Made by a program: the position numbers and the translations under genes. Shown here in pieces: positions 8,004-19,562 of a DNA stretch of 64,000 bases. Numbering within the stretch: position 1 is the stretch's first letter; every line of letters starts with the position of its first letter. The stretch lies in assembly GCF_024055715.1 (NCBI RefSeq), contig NZ_JAMXMV010000009.1, forward strand, positions 62,001-126,000, in the 5' to 3' direction. This DNA comes from Actinoallomurus soli. GTDB lineage: Bacteria > Actinomycetota > Actinomycetes > Streptosporangiales > Streptosporangiaceae. Under the pieces are notes generated by a model, which was given only the letters and a program-made list of their open reading frames with translations, was not told the DNA's origin and ran no database searches.

Positions 8004-9083
8004 TTGCGAAGTTTCGGAGTCGAAGAGGAGCTGCTGCTGGTCGCACCGAGCAGCGGGGTCCCGGTCGCGCTCGCCGAGTCCGTCACGCGGGGCGGGGACG
8101 AGGACGGGCCGGAGCGTGAGCTGCAGCGGCAGCAGGTCGAGACGGGCACGGACCCGTGTACGACGCTCGACGAGCTGTCGCGCCAGCTACGGGACCGCCG
8201 GAACGCCGCCTCCCAGGCCGCCCGGCGGGCCGGCTCGGAGGTGGCCGCGCTCGCGACCTCGCCGCGGGCCGTCACCCCCTCGACCACTCCGGCGGAGCGG
8301 TACCTGCGGATGGCCGAGGAGTACGCCCTCACCGCGCAGGAGCAGCTGACGTGCGGCTGCCACGTCCACGTGAGCATCGAGTCCGAGGACGAGGGCGTGG
8401 GGGTGCTGGACCGCATCCGCCCGTGGCTGGCGCCGCTGCTCGCGATGACCGGCAACTCCCCCTTCTGGCAGGAGCACGACAGCGGATACGACAGCTATCG
8501 CTACCAGGTCTGGGGGCGCTGGCCGTCGGCCGGGCCGACCGAGGCGTTCGGGACGCCCAAGCTCTACCACGAGACCGTACGGTCGATGGTGGAGTCCGGG
8601 ACGCTGCTGGACGAGGGAATGATCTACTTCGACGCCCGGCTGTCCCGGCACTATCCGACCGTGGAGGTCCGCGTCGCGGACGTGTGCCTGATGGCGGACG
8701 ACGCCGTGCTGCTCGCCGCGCTCGTCCGGGGGCTGGTGGAGACCGCCGCGCGTGAGTGGCGGTCCGGGCGGCCGCCGGTGCCCGTGCGCACGGAACTCCT
8801 TCGCCTCGCGTCCTGGCGGGCGAGCCGGTCCGGGCTGGCCGGCGACCTGATCCATCCGGTGACGCAGCGCCCCGCCCCGGCCGGAGTGGTGGTCCGCGCG
8901 CTGATCGAGCACGTCGCCTCGGCCCTCGTCGACACGGGCGACCTGCAGGCCGTGACCGAGCTGGCCGAGCGGCTGCTGGAGCGGGGCAACGGCGCCGCCC
9001 TGCAGCGCCGGGTGCACGAGGAGACCGGCGACCTGTCCGCCGTGGTCAACGCCGCCGTGGCCCGTACGCTCGCGGCCTGGTGA
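8004..9083 (+). CDS. Carboxylate-amine ligase, glutamate-cysteine ligase 2 (YbdK) family
   Basis: A 359-residue GCS2-family protein. It opens with the family's RSFGVEEELLLV segment and contains CGCHVHVSIES, TGNSPFWQEHDSGYDSYRYQVWGRWPSAGPTE (split in the sequence) and VEVRVADVCLMADD, which supply the ATP/metal-binding acids and conserved residues. Enzymes of this family form a gamma-glutamyl or similar amide bond; the true substrate in actinomycetes is not established. The start is chosen as TTG at 8004, six bases after GAGGAGG and placing the family N-terminus at residue 1; an upstream ATG at 7881 would add 41 residues of repeat-derived sequence. Confidence 0.8.
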   Translation: MRSFGVEEELLLVAPSSGVPVALAESVTRGGDEDGPERELQRQQVETGTDPCTTLDELSRQLRDRRNAASQAARRAGSEVAALATSPRAVTPSTTPAERYLRMAEEYALTAQEQLTCGCHVHVSIESEDEGVGVLDRIRPWLAPLLAMTGNSPFWQEHDSGYDSYRYQVWGRWPSAGPTEAFGTPKLYHETVRSMVESGTLLDEGMIYFDARLSRHYPTVEVRVADVCLMADDAVLLAALVRGLVETAAREWRSGRPPVPVRTELLRLASWRASRSGLAGDLIHPVTQRPAPAGVVVRALIEHVASALVDTGDLQAVTELAERLLERGNGAALQRRVHEETGDLSAVVNAAVARTLAAW

Positions 9084-9089
9084 GAGGAC

Positions 9090-9118
9090 CGCCCCGGTGC
9101 GCGCCGCGCACCGGGGCG
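9090..9118. terminator. Bidirectional hairpin terminator
   Basis: CGCCCCGGTGCGC (9090-9102) and GCGCACCGGGGCG (9106-9118) form a perfect 13-bp stem with a 3-base loop, between the convergent ends of the carboxylate-amine ligase and gcvP. Confidence 0.75.
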
Positions 9119-9126
9119 TACCGGGC

Positions 9127-11964
<2,838 letters not shown>

Positions 11965-12028
11965 TGGGGAGCCTCCTGGTGCGGTGGATGCGCAGCCGCC
12001 ACCGGGCGGGCCGGTGGCCGGTCTCCCC

Positions 12029-12218
12029 CTCTGTCAGGTGAACCTGAGAGCTTCACCGCGCCGGGGCGCGGCTTGCACCTTCGGTGAGGCCCGGTGTGGA
12101 GCACCGGTCCTGCTTTCCAGAGGTGCCTCGCTCATACGGTCCCTTGTGCCTGAGAGGTTCCGGGGAGGGTTGCTCCTTCGGCGCCCCGCACCACGGTGTG
12201 CGAGGTCTCTCCCGTACG
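12029..12218 (-). promoter_or_regulatory. Tandem glycine riboswitch upstream of gcvP
   Basis: Read on the minus strand, two aptamers follow each other. The distal one (about 12218-12131) carries GGGAGAGACC, GCCGAAGGAGCAA and CCTCTCAGGCAC. The proximal one (about 12119-12029) carries CTGGAAAGCAGG, CACCGAAGGTGCAAG and CTCTCAGGTTCACC then GACAGAGGG. These are the conserved blocks of the cooperative glycine riboswitch (GCVT motif). The expression platform lies in the ~65 bases before the gcvP start. Confidence 0.9.
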
Positions 12219-12345
12219 AGGTCGACGGCCATTCCACCCTACCGGAGGACGAGTCACCCCGTTCCGGTCACGATCATGTACCCCTCCCCCCGGCGCGCAT
12301 CACCGTGCGACGATGAGCCGTCCCGGCCCCACGCGGAGGAGACCC

Positions 12346-13197
12346 ATGGACGAGACCTGGCGGCTGATCGAGTGTTGTCACGCGTTCGTCTACTTCGCTC
12401 CCGAGGCGCGGGACGCCTACGCCGAGGCCGGTCTGACGGGTTTCTGGCGGGGGTACTTCGCCTCACGGGCCGCCGCCCTCGGCACCGCTCCGGCCGAGGT
12501 GGTGACGGCGGCGTTCCACAACTTCGCGCCGCGCATGGTGGCCCGCGCGTTCCCGGACGTCTGGCGCCGGTCCTCGCCGGAGGCGGTCCTGACCGCCCGG
12601 ACCGCCGTCGCCGACCGCGCCCTGCGCCGTCTGGCGGGCGACCTGATCGACGGGCCCTCCGTCGCCGAGGCCGCCGCCCTGGCGGGGCGGGCGGTCGAGG
12701 CGGCACCCGTCGCGGGCCGCGTCCTGTTCGCGGCGCACGCGGCGCTCCCCCGGCCGGACGAGCCGCACCTGGCCCTGTGGCACGCCGTGACCGCGCTCCG
12801 GGAGTTCCGTGGTGACGGGCACGTCGCCGCCCTGCTCACGGCGGGGCTCGACGGCTGTGAGGCGAACGTCCTGACGGGCGCGCTCGGCCTCACCCCGCCC
12901 GAACAGCGTGACCACCGAGGCTGGACGGAGGAGGAGTGGGCGGACGCCGCCGGGCGGCTGCGCGCCCGCGGCCTCCTCGGCGACGACGGCGCGCCCACCC
13001 CGGAGGGACGCGCGGAGCGGGAGACGATCGAGGACGTCACCGACCGGCTCGCCCGCCCGCCCCTCGACGCCCTCGGCCCGGACGGCGCGGCCCGGCTGAC
13101 CGACCTGCTCCGGCCGCTCGCCCGCGGGATCGTCGAGGGCGGCGGCATCCCCTTCCCCAACGCGATGGCCATGCCGCGGCCCGCCGCGTCCGTGTAG
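12346..13197 (+). CDS. SCO6745-type helical protein of unknown function
   Basis: A 283-residue soluble protein beginning MDETWRLIECCHAFVYFAPEARDAYAEAGLTGFWRGYFASRAA (split). The opening, the paired HNFAPRMVARAFPDVW segment and the WTEEEWADAAGRLRARGLL winged-helix-like part recur in a family of uncharacterised actinobacterial proteins (SCO6745 type). No catalytic motif is visible. ATG at 12346 is chosen because GGAGGAG precedes it; an upstream ATG at 12313 is possible. It is divergent from the gcvP riboswitch. Confidence 0.7.
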   Translation: MDETWRLIECCHAFVYFAPEARDAYAEAGLTGFWRGYFASRAAALGTAPAEVVTAAFHNFAPRMVARAFPDVWRRSSPEAVLTARTAVADRALRRLAGDLIDGPSVAEAAALAGRAVEAAPVAGRVLFAAHAALPRPDEPHLALWHAVTALREFRGDGHVAALLTAGLDGCEANVLTGALGLTPPEQRDHRGWTEEEWADAAGRLRARGLLGDDGAPTPEGRAERETIEDVTDRLARPPLDALGPDGAARLTDLLRPLARGIVEGGGIPFPNAMAMPRPAASV

Positions 13198-13278
13198 TGA
13201 TCGGGCCCGGGACGCCCATCGAGCGGTTATCGGACACCTCCCGAGCGTCCCGGCCGATGAACTGGGAGGATGCACTGC

Positions 13279-15990
13279 GTGTCCGTGAACGAATCCCCCG
13301 GCGCCGACCGTACGGTACCCGGCAAGTCGCCCCCGTCCACCGGGACGGGGGCCGTGGAAGCGGCGGCCCGGTCACACGACGCCGCCGATGGCATCCGGCC
13401 GGCCACCGAGAGCCCGGCGGCCGAGACGACGGCCGACGAGACCACGGCGACCGAGGCCACGGCCCACGAGCGCCCGACGGGCGAGAACCCGGCGGCCGGC
13501 CGAGTCCCCGACGAGCCTCCACCGGCCGAGATCCCGGCCGATGAGACGACGGCCGGCGAGACGACGGCCGGCGAGAGCCCGGCCGGCGAGAGCCCGGCCG
13601 ACGGGGGCGCGGCCGGGAAGGTGCGGGTCGAGGAGCCGTCGCTGCCGCGGCGGATCCGGCGTCCGTCCGACGCCATCCGCTTCCTGCTGACCGTGGGCTT
13701 GATCGGGCTCATCCTGGTGCTGGCCCACATCGCGCGGCACACGACGAGCGGGCTGGCCTCCGACATCGCCAGCGGAACCGAGCGGGCACCGCACCTGCTC
13801 CTCACCCTCGCCAACCTGGCGTCCGGCATCGGCGTCCTGGCCGTTCCGGTCGCGTTCGGGGTGTCCCGCGTCATCGGCCGTGACGGGCTACGGGTGGTGA
13901 TCGGCGTCGTCGCCGCGGTGGTCGCGCTCTGCGTCTCCCTCGGCCTGGACTCGTGGATGACCGCGGCGGGCATGCGCGACCTCGCCTGGTATCTGACCTG
14001 GAAGCGGCACGGCGGGTGGTTCCCCGGTCCGGCCCACATCGACCTCACGCCCGTCATCGCCTACGTCACCGCGGTCGGCCTGGGCGGCCGGACCCGCTGG
14101 CAGCTCGCGACCTGGGGCGTGATCGGCCTGGACGCCGTCGCGTCCCTCACGACCGGCGCGATCACGCCGCTGGCGGTGCTGACGACCTACCTCATCGGCC
14201 GCGCCGTCGGCTACGGCACCCTTTACGCGGTCGGCGCCCCCAACATCCGTCCGCCCGGGGACGCCGTCGTGGCCGCGCTGCGGCGCGTCGGGCTGGCTCC
14301 GGTCCGCGCCGCGCGCGTCGCCGCCGGCCCTGAGGACACCCGCCGCTACACGGCGGCGCTCGCCGACGGACGGACCATCGACGTCACGGTGCTGGACCGC
14401 GACCAGCAGACGGCCGGCCTGCTGTACCGCCTGTGGCGGCGGGCGCGGCTGCGCGGCGAGATGCCACGCCGTACGATCCGGTCGCTGCGCCGCTCGCTGG
14501 AGCAGGAGTCTCTGATGTCCTACGCCACGACGGCGGCGGGCGCGGCGACCCCGCGGTTGCTGGCGACGTCGGAGGTGGGCAGTGAGGCCGCCCTGCTCGC
14601 CTACGAGCACGTGCCGGGCCGGCTCCTCGCCGACCTGCCGGACGAGGAGCTGACCGACGACCTGCTCGTCGGCGTCTGGACCGAGCTCAAGCGCCTGCAG
14701 GACCGCCGCCTCGCGCACCGCCTGCTGGTGAGCGAGAGCATCCTCGTCGACGAGTCCGGGCGGCCGCACCTCGTCGACCTGCGGGGCGGGGAGATCGCCG
14801 CCGGCGACCTGGTCCTCCGCGTCGACCTGGCGCAGCTGCTGACCGAGCTGGCGCTGCGCGTCGGCGCCGAGCGGACGGTGCGCACCGCTGCCGCCGTGCT
14901 CGGCGCGGACGCCCTCGGCGCGGCGGTGCCGCTGCTGCAGAAGGTCGTGCTCGCCCGCTCGACGAGGAACGCCCTGCGCCGGGACAAGAAGCTGCTGAGC
15001 CGGATCCGGGAGCAGATCCGCGTGCTGCGCCCCGAGCTCGTGACGGCGGCCCAGCCGCTGCGGCTCGACCGCTTCCGGCCGCGCACGCTGGTGAGCGTGG
15101 TCGCCGGGATGGTCGGCGCGTACCTCCTGCTGTCCCAGCTCGGCAACGTGAACCTCGCCCACCTCGTGACCCACGCCGACTGGCGGTGGTTCGCCGTCGG
15201 CGCGCTCGCCTCGGCGGCCAGCTACCTGGCCGCGGCCCTGATGCTGATGGGGTTCGTGCCGGAGCGGCTGCCACTGGGCCGGACGATCCTGGTGCAGCTC
15301 GTCGCCTCGTTCATCAAGCTGGTCGCGCCCGCCGCGGTCGGCGGGATCGCGGTGAACACGCGCTACCTCCAGCGGGCGGGCGTGCCGGCCGGCCAGGCGG
15401 CCGCGAGCGTCGGCGCCTCACAGCTGACGGGGATGGCCTCCCACATCCTCATGCTGGCGCTCTTCGGCTACATCACGGGCAGCAACTACGGCCCGTCGCT
15501 GCCGCCGTCGCGGATCATCATCGTCTCGCTGCTCGGGGCGGCCGTCCTGGCGATCATCCTGTTGTCGGTCGGGCCGCTGCGGCGGCTCGTCGCCGCGCGG
15601 ATGCGCTCGATGTTCTCCGGGGTGCTGCCGCGCCTGCTGGACGTGCTGCAGTCGCCGAAGAAGCTCGCGACCGGCCTGGGCGGCACGCTCCTGCTCACGG
15701 CGGCGTTCGTCGCCTGCCTGGACGCGTCGATCCGGGCCTTCGGCGGCTCGATGAGCCTGACGACCGTCGCGGTGGTGTTCCTGACCGGCAATGCCCTCGG
15801 CTCGGCCGCTCCCACGCCGGGCGGGCTCGGTGCCGTGGAGGGCGCGCTGTCGCTGGGACTCACGCTCGCCGGGCTGCCGGCCGGAACGGCGACCTCGGCG
15901 GTGCTGCTGTTCCGGCTGCACACCTTCTGGCTGCCCGTCCTGCCCGGCTGGGCATCGCTGTCCTACCTGCAGCGCAAAGAGGCGATCTGA
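13279..15990 (+). CDS. Large flippase-like (UPF0104/AglD-type) membrane protein with kinase-like middle domain
   Basis: About 903 residues. Residues 1-130 are low-complexity (repeats of ETTAGE and ESPAGE type). Five hydrophobic helices follow (about 137-325). A soluble part (about 330-600) has kinase/APH-like features: SEAALLAYEHVPGRLLADLPDE, then HRLLVSESILVDESGRPHLVDLRGGEIAAGD where N and D of the usual loop are only partly kept. The C-terminal third has seven or eight helices of the UPF0104 lysylphosphatidylglycerol-synthase TM region, including VAPAAVGGIAVNTRYLQRAGV and TPGGLGAVEGALS. A role in moving a lipid-linked substrate is inferred. GTG at 13279 is preferred because GGGAGG (13264-13269) directly abuts the upstream ATG at 13270. 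Confidence 0.8.
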   Translation: MSVNESPGADRTVPGKSPPSTGTGAVEAAARSHDAADGIRPATESPAAETTADETTATEATAHERPTGENPAAGRVPDEPPPAEIPADETTAGETTAGESPAGESPADGGAAGKVRVEEPSLPRRIRRPSDAIRFLLTVGLIGLILVLAHIARHTTSGLASDIASGTERAPHLLLTLANLASGIGVLAVPVAFGVSRVIGRDGLRVVIGVVAAVVALCVSLGLDSWMTAAGMRDLAWYLTWKRHGGWFPGPAHIDLTPVIAYVTAVGLGGRTRWQLATWGVIGLDAVASLTTGAITPLAVLTTYLIGRAVGYGTLYAVGAPNIRPPGDAVVAALRRVGLAPVRAARVAAGPEDTRRYTAALADGRTIDVTVLDRDQQTAGLLYRLWRRARLRGEMPRRTIRSLRRSLEQESLMSYATTAAGAATPRLLATSEVGSEAALLAYEHVPGRLLADLPDEELTDDLLVGVWTELKRLQDRRLAHRLLVSESILVDESGRPHLVDLRGGEIAAGDLVLRVDLAQLLTELALRVGAERTVRTAAAVLGADALGAAVPLLQKVVLARSTRNALRRDKKLLSRIREQIRVLRPELVTAAQPLRLDRFRPRTLVSVVAGMVGAYLLLSQLGNVNLAHLVTHADWRWFAVGALASAASYLAAALMLMGFVPERLPLGRTILVQLVASFIKLVAPAAVGGIAVNTRYLQRAGVPAGQAAASVGASQLTGMASHILMLALFGYITGSNYGPSLPPSRIIIVSLLGAAVLAIILLSVGPLRRLVAARMRSMFSGVLPRLLDVLQSPKKLATGLGGTLLLTAAFVACLDASIRAFGGSMSLTTVAVVFLTGNALGSAAPTPGGLGAVEGALSLGLTLAGLPAGTATSAVLLFRLHTFWLPVLPGWASLSYLQRKEAI

Positions 15991-16051
15991 CCCTCACCCG
16001 GTCCGATCGCCCCTGGCCCGGCCGGAGCCGACCGCACGCCGGTCGCCGGCG

Positions 16052-16128
16052 GTCAGGGCAGGCCGGTCACGCGTTCGCCGGCGGGAACCGGGTGTCAGGA
16101 CAGGTCGGGCACGCGTTCGCCGGCGGGA
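16052..16128. repeat. Two 35-bp direct repeats at the end of the hydroquinone-reductase gene
   Basis: 16052-16086 and 16094-16128 match at about 32 of 35 positions (GTCAGG.CAGG ... CACGCGTTCGCCGGCGGGA) with a 42-base offset. The second copy includes the leftward gene's stop codon and last dozen codons; the first lies just past it, and 42 is a multiple of three. Confidence 0.75.
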
Positions 16129-17096
16129 GGCGGGCCGGGCGGGGTGCCGTCCCCGAAGGGCCGGCCGCCCAGCTCCTCCCGCCCGTGCGGCGTCAGCCAG
16201 CCGCGCGGATCCGGGCCGACCGCGACGATCCGGGTCGGGTTGATCTCGTGGTGGACGTAGTAGTAGTGCCGCCTGATGTGGTCGAAGTCGACCGTGTCGC
16301 CGAAACCTGGGGTTTGGAACAGGTCGCGGGCGTACGCCCACAGGACCGGCAGCTCGGTCAGCTTGCTGCGGTTGCACTTGAAGTGGCCGTGGTAGACGGC
16401 GTCGAACCGCACCAGCGTGACGAACAGCCGGATGTCGGCCTCGGTGATCGTGTCGCCGACGAGGTAGCGGCGCGTCTCCAGCCGCTCGGACAGGGCGTCG
16501 AGCCGCTCGAACAGCCGCCGGACGTGCCCCTCGTACCCCTCCTGGTCCCGGGAGAAGCCGGCCATGTAGACGCCGTTGTTGACGTCACGGAACACCTCGG
16601 CGTTGACGGCGTCGATCTCGTCCCGCAGCCGCTCGGGGTACAGGTCCGGCGCCCCGGGCCGGTGGTGGGCGGTCCACTCGGTGGACAGGTCCAGCGTGAT
16701 CTGCCCGTAGTCGTTGGTGACGAGCCGCCCGCTGGGCACGTCGACGATCGCCGGGACGCTCACGCCGCCGTCGTAGCCGGGCTCGGCCTTCTCGTACGCC
16801 TCGGACAGGAAGCGGATGCCGAGAACCGGGTCACGGTCGTCGGGGTCGAGCGTGAACCGCCAGCTGCGCTCGTCCTGGATCGGGTCGACGACCCCGACGG
16901 AGATCGCGTCCTCCAGGCCCAGGAGCCGGCGGACGATCAGCGCGCGGCTGGCCCAGGGGCAGGCGCGGCTGACCACCAGGCGGTACCGGCCGGGCTCCAC
17001 CGGCCACGGCGAGGAGCCGTCGGCGGTGATGCGGTCGGTGAAGTGGCTCGGCGACCGGGTGAACTCCTTGTCGTCCTGCTGCCGGGTGGGGCTCAA
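16095..17096 (-). CDS. Glutathionyl-hydroquinone-reductase-like (ECM4/YqjG-type GST) protein
   Basis: A 333-residue Xi-class GST-fold protein. The active-site CPWA motif is in VSRACPWASRALIVRRLLGLE, and the C-terminal helical domain keeps RRYLVGDTITEADIRLFVTLVRFDAVYHGHFK. Such enzymes reduce thiol-hydroquinone conjugates. Actinomycetes use mycothiol, so mycothiol conjugates are the probable substrates (inference). The start is uncertain: TTG at 17096 begins the conserved region, but the ribosome site is weak. It follows the merR gene by about 60 bases on the same strand. Confidence 0.8.
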   Translation of the reverse strand: MSPTRQQDDKEFTRSPSHFTDRITADGSSPWPVEPGRYRLVVSRACPWASRALIVRRLLGLEDAISVGVVDPIQDERSWRFTLDPDDRDPVLGIRFLSEAYEKAEPGYDGGVSVPAIVDVPSGRLVTNDYGQITLDLSTEWTAHHRPGAPDLYPERLRDEIDAVNAEVFRDVNNGVYMAGFSRDQEGYEGHVRRLFERLDALSERLETRRYLVGDTITEADIRLFVTLVRFDAVYHGHFKCNRSKLTELPVLWAYARDLFQTPGFGDTVDFDHIRRHYYYVHHEINPTRIVAVGPDPRGWLTPHGREELGGRPFGDGTPPGPPPAGERVPDLS

Positions 17097-17154
17097 GGCA
17101 CTCGCTCTCGGTGAGATCGGGGGGATCAGCGGTCCGGGGTCGGCGAGACCGGGA

Positions 17155-17769
17155 TCAGCCGGTCTTGCGCACCCGCCGACGGCGGGCCAGCTCGTCGTGG
17201 GGGCTGTCACCGCCCGCGTGCGCGCGTTCGGCCGGCATCTCCGCGAGGCTGCCCTCGACCTCCTGCCACACCCGTCCCAGCGCGATTCCGAACACTCCCT
17301 GGCCGCCCTGCACCAGATCGACGACCTCGTCGGGCGACGTGCACTCATAGACGCTCACGCCGTCGCTCATCAAGGTGATCTGCGCCAGGTCGTGCACGCC
17401 GCGGTCGCGCAGGTGCTCCACGGCGGTCCGTATCTGCTGCAGGGAGACCCCGGTGTCCAGCAACCGCTTCACGACCTTCAGCACCAGGATGTCGCGGAAG
17501 CTGTACAGACGCTGGGACCCCGAACCATGGGCGGAACGCACGCTGGGCACGACCAGCTCCGTGCGCGCCCAGTAGTCGAGCTGGCGGTAGCTGATGCCCG
17601 CCGCGGCGCATGCCGTTGGACCGCGGAACCCGACGTCGTCGGGCAGGGGCGACACGCTCCCGCCGAACAGGAGACCTTGCTCCCCGGCGCGTTGAGACGC
17701 ATCGTGCCTTTCGCGGGCCGCCTTGCCCTCGCCGCTGCTTGCCGCCACGCGGACCTCCGGCTCTATCAT
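17155..17769 (-). CDS. MerR-family regulator (Rv1830-type)
   Basis: A 204-residue protein with an N-terminal MerR winged helix (GPTACAAAGISYRQLDYWARTELVVPSVR, GSQRLYSFRDILVLKVVKRLLDTGVSLQQIRTAVEHL) and a C-terminal domain with DGVSVYECTSPDEVVDLVQGGQGVFGIALG. It matches the M. tuberculosis Rv1830 type found next to DUF151, ftsR and garA genes, as here. No metal-binding cysteines, so not a metal sensor. The ATG at 17769 is chosen, but TTG 17787 and GTG 17784 are in frame and no clear ribosome site decides. Confidence 0.85.
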   Translation of the reverse strand: MIEPEVRVAASSGEGKAARERHDASQRAGEQGLLFGGSVSPLPDDVGFRGPTACAAAGISYRQLDYWARTELVVPSVRSAHGSGSQRLYSFRDILVLKVVKRLLDTGVSLQQIRTAVEHLRDRGVHDLAQITLMSDGVSVYECTSPDEVVDLVQGGQGVFGIALGRVWQEVEGSLAEMPAERAHAGGDSPHDELARRRRVRKTG

Positions 17770-18137
17770 CCCGCAGCGATCCACCAAGGGGGTTTGACGG
17801 AATTACGCCGCAGGTGTTCAAGCAGCACGGTAGGTCGCGGCCCCTGCAGGGTCAACGTTCGCGGTCGGCGCGTCGCAGCCAACGCAAAACGCTACGACGT
17901 CGCCTAAACCCCATATTCATCGCTATCGGCGGCACCTACCCACGTAGTGACGCTCTTGGGGGCACGAATGTTCCCGTGAAGCCGCACAGAACTTTTCCTC
18001 CGGGATTACGATCCTGCTACCGAGAGGAACAGCCCAGGCGGGCGCCGGTGAGCGCAAGAGCACGGCGCAATCGCAGGCGGGCGGAGCCCGGTCTCCGCAC
18101 CATGGCGAGGAGACCTCTCAGACGCGAGGGACGCCGC
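17770..18137. other. Intergenic region upstream of merR, 368 bases
   Basis: Separates the DUF151 gene from the merR gene; both read leftwards. The length allows an independent merR promoter. The part near 17880-17960 is less GC-rich than the surroundings. No gene or convincing structure is seen. Confidence 0.4.
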
Positions 18138-18608
18138 TCAGGTGGCGCGGCCGAAGTCCTCGGGCGAAATCGTGTCCAGGAACTCCCGGAACTTCTCGAC
18201 CTCGTCCTCCTGCTCGTCGGGGATCGCCACACCCGCCTCGTCCAGCACGTCCTCGCTGGCGAAGATCGACGCACCGGTGCGCAGCGCGAGGGCGATGGAG
18301 TCCGAAGGGCGGGCGCTGACCTCCGCGCCGTTGGAGAAGACCAGGTCGGCGAAGAAGATGCCCTCCCGCAGCGCCGTGATGTTCACCGTCCGCAACTGGA
18401 CGTCGAACGCCTCCAGCACGTCCCGGAACAGGTCGTGGGTGAGCGGGCGCGCCGGCAGCACCCCCTGCTGGGCGAAGGCGATCGCGGTGGCCTCAACCGC
18501 GCCGATCCAGATCGGCAGGTAACGGTCGCCGTCGGTCTCCTTCAGCAGCACGATGGGCTGGTTGGAGGGCATCTCGACCCGTACGCCGACGACCTCCATC
18601 TGCTTCAC
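18138..18608 (-). CDS. Bifunctional nuclease (DUF151/BFN) family protein
   Basis: A 156-residue protein spanning the whole DUF151 domain: MEVVGVRVEMPSNQPIVLL, YLPIWIGAVEATAIAFAQQG, PRPLTHD-like PARPLTHDLFRDVLEAF and GAEVSARPSDSIALALRTG. The family includes plant BFN nucleases and Rv1829; its bacterial role is not established. The GTG at 18608 has GGGAG at good spacing. The C-terminus is acidic (DEQEDEVEKFREFLDTISPEDF). It lies between the two merR genes in the conserved garA locus. Confidence 0.9.
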   Translation of the reverse strand: MKQMEVVGVRVEMPSNQPIVLLKETDGDRYLPIWIGAVEATAIAFAQQGVLPARPLTHDLFRDVLEAFDVQLRTVNITALREGIFFADLVFSNGAEVSARPSDSIALALRTGASIFASEDVLDEAGVAIPDEQEDEVEKFREFLDTISPEDFGRAT

Positions 18609-18707
18609 AGCGGCTCCCTGCTGAGACGGCTACCCGAAACCCTTGTAGCCAACGTACACCCGAGTCGCACCGAGCCGGGGAGCGGAGGACGGGTCAGGAC
18701 GCCGATC

Positions 18708-19424
18708 TCAGGGATCGAGTCCCTCCCGCAATCCGGTCGAGACCAGGGCGGCGTGCAGCTTCAGCGACAACGCCGCGATCTCACGCGCCGTCTCGGCCGC
18801 GCGGTCCCGCGCGCCGGGGCTGCGCTGTCGCATCGCGGGCGCCACCGCGGCCTCGATCAGGCCGACCTCCCGGTCCGCCGCGCTCTTGACCGCGCGCAGG
18901 TGCCGCGCCTCGAAGCCGAAGGACCGCAGCGCCGCCGCCGCCCGGGCGATCGTGAGCGCGTCCCGGTCGTAGTGGCCGCCGTCGCGGCGGACGAGACCGA
19001 ACTCCTCCAGATCGGTCAGTGCGTCCGCGTCGATGCCGGCCGCGTCCATGAGCTGCCGGCGCGTGAGCCGCACCTCGGCGTTCTCCTCCGCCGTGCTGTC
19101 GGCCGCGACGAGGCTCCGCGGCGCGCGCCGGCGTCCGGCCAGGGGAGGCGGCTCCAGTCCGCGATCGGCGGCGTCCAGGTGCTCCTTGATGACCCGCAGG
19201 GGCAGGTAGTGGTCGCGCTGGGCGGCCAGGATGAACCGGAGCCGCTCGGTGTCCGCCGGGGCGAACTTGCGGTACCCGGACGGCGTCCGTTCCGGCTCGA
19301 TCAGCCCCTCCGCCTCCAGGAACCGGATCTTCGAGACCGTGATGTCCGGGAACTCGGCGGACAGCAGGCCGAGCACCTCGCCGATCGTCATGTACGCACG
19401 GGCCGCGGACGGACTCATCTCCAC
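18708..19424 (-). CDS. ftsR: MerR-family regulator FtsR
   Basis: A 238-residue MerR protein. The N-terminal winged helix reads MTIGEVLGLLSAEFPDITVSKIRFLEAEGLIEPERTPSGYRKF (split). A second winged-helix-like part follows (RLTRRQLMDAAGIDADALTDLEEFGLVRR) and then a helical C-terminus. This architecture and the position between garA and the DUF151 gene match Rv1828 and FtsR of Corynebacterium, which activates ftsZ. GTG at 19424 is chosen; ATG at 19418 is an alternative. Regulation of cell division is inferred from homologues. Confidence 0.85.
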   Translation of the reverse strand: MEMSPSAARAYMTIGEVLGLLSAEFPDITVSKIRFLEAEGLIEPERTPSGYRKFAPADTERLRFILAAQRDHYLPLRVIKEHLDAADRGLEPPPLAGRRRAPRSLVAADSTAEENAEVRLTRRQLMDAAGIDADALTDLEEFGLVRRDGGHYDRDALTIARAAAALRSFGFEARHLRAVKSAADREVGLIEAAVAPAMRQRSPGARDRAAETAREIAALSLKLHAALVSTGLREGLDP

Positions 19425-19562
19425 CCCCGCTCCGACGGCGCACGGCCCCGCGCGCCGTCGCCCGGCGTCCGGGCGCCCGCCCGGCGCCCGTCGCTCACGG
19501 CGTCCACGGGCGCGCGTGCTCCGCGCGCCCTCCCGGCCTCGACCACAGCGCCTCCGCCTCCG

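Noticed and set aside
13270-13278. ATG 13270 as the start of the flippase-like gene
   Set aside because: The GGGAGG ribosome site abuts this ATG directly; the GTG at 13279 has normal spacing.
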